In this document: positions 60,407 to 64,000 of the stretch, piece after piece
Numbering within the stretch: the stretch's first letter is position 1
Layout: every line of letters starts with the position of its first letter
NCBI GenBank assembly: GCA_022376925.1
Contig: JAIOJX010000005.1
Location: 8,336,501 to 8,400,500 of the forward strand
Origin: Tragulus kanchil
Taxonomy: Eukaryota; Chordata; Mammalia; Artiodactyla; Tragulidae
DNA length: 64,000 bases
Direction: 5' to 3'
The notes under the pieces: generated by a model
Database searches by the model: none
The model's input: the letters and a program-made list of their open reading frames with translations, nothing else
What the model was told of the DNA's origin: nothing
Program-made: the position numbers and the translations under genes

Positions 60407-61165
60407 TCACTGTGTTGCAGCCTTTTGTGCTTTGGCAGCATTTTCCAAAATTTTCCTTTTCCACTCTTCATAATCTTGTGTCAGATCTTCATCTTTTTGC
60501 GGTTTATGTAGGATCTCTACTACATTCTCTACATCCTTTGCTGAAGGTCCAATCACTGTCTTTTTTTTCTTTCTTGGTGGAGTAGCTGAATCTCCAGGCT
60601 TTCGGTCGATCTGCTGCCCAATCTTCTCTAATTGTTTACAGAGTCGATCAAATATGGCCTTTTTTACACCAGATGTGGTTGCCAGTTTATTTCTGTCCAC
60701 TTTTAGCTTTAGAATCTTGCATACCGAAAGTAGTGCAGCAGTGGTGAAAAGGGGCCTGGATAAGTCAAGATCCACTTGCTGTGTTTGAGGAAGACTGGAC
60801 TCATAGCTCTGCAGTATCTGCGAAGCCATGTTCACTGCATCTGTACAGCTAAACTGCACAGCTAGGTCTCTTATTCCGATATTTGAGTTCAGGCCCAGCA
60901 AACACTCAAAAGATTTAACACAACTCTGATACGTCTTCTTGTTCAAACCAGAAAGCTTAATTAAATAAGTCCTGTCCAAGGGGCATGCCATGCAGGAAGC
61001 TGCAAGGTCCAGGCACATGACTGCATTGCTGGTTTCTGTGGTTCGTGCAGACAGGCCAACACACTTCACATGGGACAGCTGTAAGTATTCCTCTGCTTTC
61101 CTCAACACCTCCGGCTCCGCGATGCCCAGATGCGAGGCTAAACGCCGGATCAGACCAGATTCCAT
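60407..61165 (-). CDS. ORC6: Intact 252-codon ORC6 retrocopy (origin recognition complex subunit 6)
   Basis: ORC6 is the smallest subunit of the nuclear origin recognition complex, which marks replication origins and helps load the MCM helicase. The frame is open for 252 codons, the length of human ORC6. Residues about 1-90 and 95-187 correspond to the two TFIIB-like cyclin folds. A TPPRK Cdk-type site (T195) runs into a basic, NLS-like stretch (198-202). The C-terminal ORC3-binding helix is present (YEEWKRKIL, 232-240), including Y232, the residue altered in human Meier-Gorlin syndrome. The start ATG has A at -3 and G at +4, and matches the family N-terminus. There is no intron, whereas the parent gene is multi-exon, so this is a processed copy. 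From memory of human ORC6, a few core positions differ (A60 for Lys; L161-T163 for Met-Val-Ala). No promoter is recognisable. Identity is near certain; expression and function are unknown, and it may be an undecayed pseudogene. Confidence 0.93.
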   Translation of the reverse strand: MESGLIRRLASHLGIAEPEVLRKAEEYLQLSHVKCVGLSARTTETSNAVMCLDLAASCMACPLDRTYLIKLSGLNKKTYQSCVKSFECLLGLNSNIGIRDLAVQFSCTDAVNMASQILQSYESSLPQTQQVDLDLSRPLFTTAALLSVCKILKLKVDRNKLATTSGVKKAIFDRLCKQLEKIGQQIDRKPGDSATPPRKKKKTVIGPSAKDVENVVEILHKPQKDEDLTQDYEEWKRKILENAAKAQKAATQ

Positions 61166-61212
61166 GGTGCGGACCAGAAAGATACCAACAAACTTTGACG
61201 AAACTCGCGCGC

Positions 61213-61222
61213 AGCCGGTCCG
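61213..61222. repeat. Target-site duplication, copy at the 5' end of the retrocopy
   Basis: AGCCGGTCCG directly abuts the 5' UTR end of the ORC6 retrocopy and matches 59,999-60,008. Confidence 0.8.
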
Positions 61223-61745
61223 GTTTTGACTGTTTTATATTTGGGAACTTTGGGTAACATTTGGCTTAAAAAGTGTTTCATTATTTGAAGAATAAAATTA
61301 AAAAATTCACAGCTACTGGCTTAGGTGTTACCTCGGACTTTTTTCCAATTGCAATAGCCTGTGATTATGAGGTTTTACAAGTTAACACATATGGGTTTGA
61401 TGAACATGTAGCATAGATTTTTCTCAAAAAAATCCTGATTTAATAAAGTGTATTTCTTTTCAGTAAAGGAAATTTGTTAAAAGACTTATGAAAGCAATTT
61501 AACTTTTAAGCCTTCTAAAGACGTTCATATAGAACAGTCACAAATCAGAACAGCAGTTCTTTTGGACCATATGTTGGGATCTGGGATTTAGAAATACTCC
61601 CACGGTCAACACGGGGTGATCAGACCCATGAGCAAGCACTTGTACATGGACAGGACCTTCAGATGATGAGCGCTGAGGAGAAGAGCCGTGTCTGCTCCCC
61701 TCATCTCCCCAGAACCGAGCTCAGTATGTGATCCACTAGGTACTA

Positions 61746-61950
61746 CGTGCGTGTGTGCTCAGTCCTGTCTGACTCTTTGTGCCCCACGAACTGTAGCCTG
61801 CCAAGGCTCCTCTACCCATAGGATTCCAAGCAAGACGACTCGAGTGGGTTGCCATGCCCGCCTCCAGGATCTTCCCCACCCAGGGATCGAACCTGCGTCT
61901 CCTGAGTTGGCAGGCTGATTCTTCACCACAGAGCCATCTGGGAAGCTCCA
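61746..61950 (-). mobile_element. Bov-tA type SINE
   Basis: GTGTGCTCAGTCCTGTCTGAC, GAGTGGGTTGCCATGCCC, CACCCAGGGATCGAACCTGC and CAGAGCCATCTGGGAAGCTC; complete reverse-oriented copy. Confidence 0.9.
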
Positions 61951-62716
61951 AGCATTTATCAGTAATGAACATTAGAAGTTGAAGGTATTTATCTGGTCGC
62001 CCTTTCACCATGTGAGCCGTATCCTGAGGGAACGAGGCTCGGTCTGGGCCAGGTTTATGGGTAAAGGTGTCAGAAAGACTTCATCGGCGGGCCAGGAAAT
62101 GTTCTCTAGAGGACAGTATCCGAGGACTGAAACCTGCGGGGCCCCCTTAGGCTGAGGACGGCTCTGGGCCACTGCCACGCTGGCTGCTCACCGCCCAGCC
62201 ACTGATAACACCTGAAACAGAGGCCTCGGGAAACCACACACTTCCTGACTTGCCTTCCTTAGTCATTTCATGTCCCTAGACTATGGAGCCTTGTCAGCTG
62301 ATGACAGAGTTCTTCTACCATAGCCAGAGTCACACGTTTTTTCTGGTAACTAAGATGGAAAGGCAGAGTTAATCAAACCCTTCATAAAAACAGTCCACCA
62401 GCCACCTGTTCACAGAGCAAAAACTCAGGCTTTTTGCTGCTCTTTGGACGAAAGATCAGCCTTCTCTTGAGTTCTCCCATTTGGGATTCTAACCAGATTA
62501 CCTATGAAAACTTCTTCATGTATAGATATATATTTTCCATTTGTGTAAAAACAACAAATAAGTACCATTCATCTCACCTGGCCATGTCAAAGAAGACTGT
62601 TGAAAATTGAATACCCTCATGCATTAGACATACTCGAATTTGATGTAATTGGGCTCAACTTCGCCATTTTAAATATTGTTGGTATATAGGTTTGCAAATG
62701 ACTTTGGTTGTTTCAG

Positions 62717-62761
62717 AGTGATCCCTGGAGGGGAAAGACTAAGTGAATTGGAAATGCTCAG
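62717..62761 (+). other. Exon-like 45-nt island, unassigned
   Basis: It is bounded by TTTGGTTGTTTCAG and a near-consensus donor CAG|GTATGT. One frame is open across it (VIPGGERLSELEML) and continues open on both sides for 72 codons from an ATG at 62,676. I do not recognise the peptide. It could be a small exon of an unseen host gene or chance. Confidence 0.2.
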
Positions 62762-63240
62762 GTATGTTCGTTTCAAAGATCTATGGAACAAGCCTTTCCT
62801 TTGTTTTAACTTGGTAAGACTCAGTGAAGAGAGTGAGATGGTAAGAGCTGTCAGTTCATCTATGTGCAAATCTAAATATGCACCCGGGAGGTAGAGATAC
62901 CAAATATGTCACGTTTAAAAAGTTTCTGCAAACAGCGAGATATTCTAAACTACCGTCAAAACCCCAACCAAGACAAAAGGGAATAGCAATGCTCATGAAA
63001 TAAACAAGGATGGAAGTCAGAGTTCTAAGTCCATTAACCCCTTTTGCAATTATCTCTGAGGCACAGCCCTAACTCTTCTCCCGGCCTCTGGGAGCAAACG
63101 CTTAGGAACCTCCTGGCAGAAGAGAGGACGCCGCTGTGCCTTCCACTCCTGCAGAGCTCTCGAATGCTGGCTCCTTACAGGGACGTTCAACGGCGCCTTC
63201 TCCCATCTGGTATTCATTTTAATTTCTTCTTCTTTTCTAG

Positions 63241-63314
63241 GTTCTGACTCATCTCCGCCCAGACCGACAGGTTTCCTGGAGGCCTTGTTTCCCCAGACGT
63301 GGGGCTCCACCCAG
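63241..63314 (+). other. Exon-like 74-nt island, unassigned
   Basis: A strong polypyrimidine acceptor (TTTTAATTTCTTCTTCTTTT then CTAG) precedes it and CCCAG|GTAACT follows. Two frames are open; one reads SDSSPPRPTGFLEALFPQTW then GSTQ, ending on a codon border. No family recognised. Confidence 0.2.
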
Positions 63315-64000
63315 GTAACTCGACCGGCTGTGGTCATGGGGGAAAGAAGGCCTGAGTCCCCTGTCTCAGAGGACCAGGCCACGATCACTAGCTACCCAAG
63401 CCAGAGATGGAGAGTCTTCCTTGGCACTTCCGTGACTCCCCTGCTCACACCTCAGCGGCAATGAGCGCGCGTCCCTCCTCGCTCCCTAGGCCCTCCGCTC
63501 CCCCTCTTCCTCCCCACCTCTCCATCTCGGCCGCCACTGTCTCAGCTCACTGCGTCTCTCCCGGACTGCTGAACTGTCTTCACATTTCATCCCCAAAACA
63601 ATGGGGAAGACTTTGAAACGTTTTAACTGGAAAGTAACTGGATTGTATTTTGATGTCATGAAAAATCACGCTGAATCTTTGGATGAACTGGAGAGGCGGC
63701 TGGAATGGTGAGGGAGAGAAATCCATTACAAAGCTCTTCTCAGGTCCAGATGAGAAATGAGGAGGGCCCAGGGAGAGGTGAGGTGGTGGGAGTTTAGCAA
63801 GTAGAATGGACAGAGCATGGCAGGTGACTGGAATCAGAAGCTGAAGGAGAGGGAGTGTTGGTCAGGAATGTCTCCCACGGTATTGATAGCAGCTTAGCAG
63901 TCTGGTTGGATGACTGTATCATTAGGAGAAAGAGGCAATGAAGAATTAAGTCTGCGAGGAAATGATGAGTTTAACGTGACAAGTGACGTTCCAGCTTCAT

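Larger units (their letters stand above)
60009..61212 (-). mobile_element. Full-length processed ORC6 retroposon with poly(A) and target-site duplication
   Basis: The inserted cDNA includes about 47 nt of 5' UTR (61,166-61,212), the reading frame, about 380 nt of 3' UTR (60,024-60,406), an AATAAA signal (minus strand, 60,037-60,042) 13 nt before the tail, and a 15-nt poly(A) read as T at 60,009-60,023. It is flanked by the direct repeat AGCCGGTCCG at 59,999-60,008 and 61,213-61,222. In transcript orientation the 5' repeat is preceded by CAAAAC, compatible with an L1-endonuclease target of the TT/AAAA type. These features identify L1-mediated retroposition of a mature mRNA. Confidence 0.93.
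61951..64000. other. Unique sequence, mostly unassigned
   Basis: No tandem duplication here. Contains the two exon-like islands at 62,717 and 63,241; nothing else recognised. Confidence 0.5.

Noticed and set aside
60244..60471. Minus-strand 75-codon frame beside the ORC6 frame
   Set aside because: It lies in the 3' UTR and out-of-frame 3' end of the ORC6 retrocopy; a shadow frame.

Overview
The window is nuclear DNA of a pecoran ruminant (bovid, cervid or close relative). The evidence is the dispersed repeats: Bov-tA tRNA-type SINEs on both strands, two 3' fragments of the RTE retrotransposon BovB, CHR-type tRNA-Glu SINEs, and ruminant-type L1 3' ends. Older mammalian repeats (MIR, L2, MER20, MER5A, a short hAT element) fill the background. 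The species cannot be fixed from this sequence. No bacterial, viral or organellar genes, rRNA, tRNA genes or CRISPR arrays were seen.

Layout: about 1-59 kb is intergenic or intronic-looking DNA dominated by 18 head-to-tail pairs of 1.02-1.16 kb. In each pair the two copies are nearly identical and differ mainly by homopolymer-length or 1-4 base indels. The pairs do not share sequence with one another except where neighbouring pairs overlap. Together they add about 19.8 kb, so the underlying locus is probably about 44 kb. Several junctions carry 15-50 bp of scrambled sequence that resembles a noisy version of the true flanking sequence. I read this as an assembly artefact (about 1.1 kb contig or graph-node overlaps concatenated instead of merged), not as biology.

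The only convincing protein-coding sequence is at 60,407-61,165 on the minus strand. It is an intact, intronless 252-codon copy of ORC6 (origin recognition complex subunit 6), with remnants of 5' and 3' UTR, an AATAAA signal, a poly(A) tract and 10-bp flanking direct repeats. It is a full-length L1-type retrocopy whose reading frame is still open. The last 3 kb is unique sequence with one Bov-tA SINE and two short segments with good splice-site-like borders that I cannot assign.

No previously undescribed biological system was found. The points most worth checking are the duplication pattern, the intact ORC6 retrocopy, a chimeric triple SINE at 3.8-4.8 kb, and a few exon-like islands (36.9, 37.6, 44.5, 62.7 and 63.2 kb) that need homology searches.
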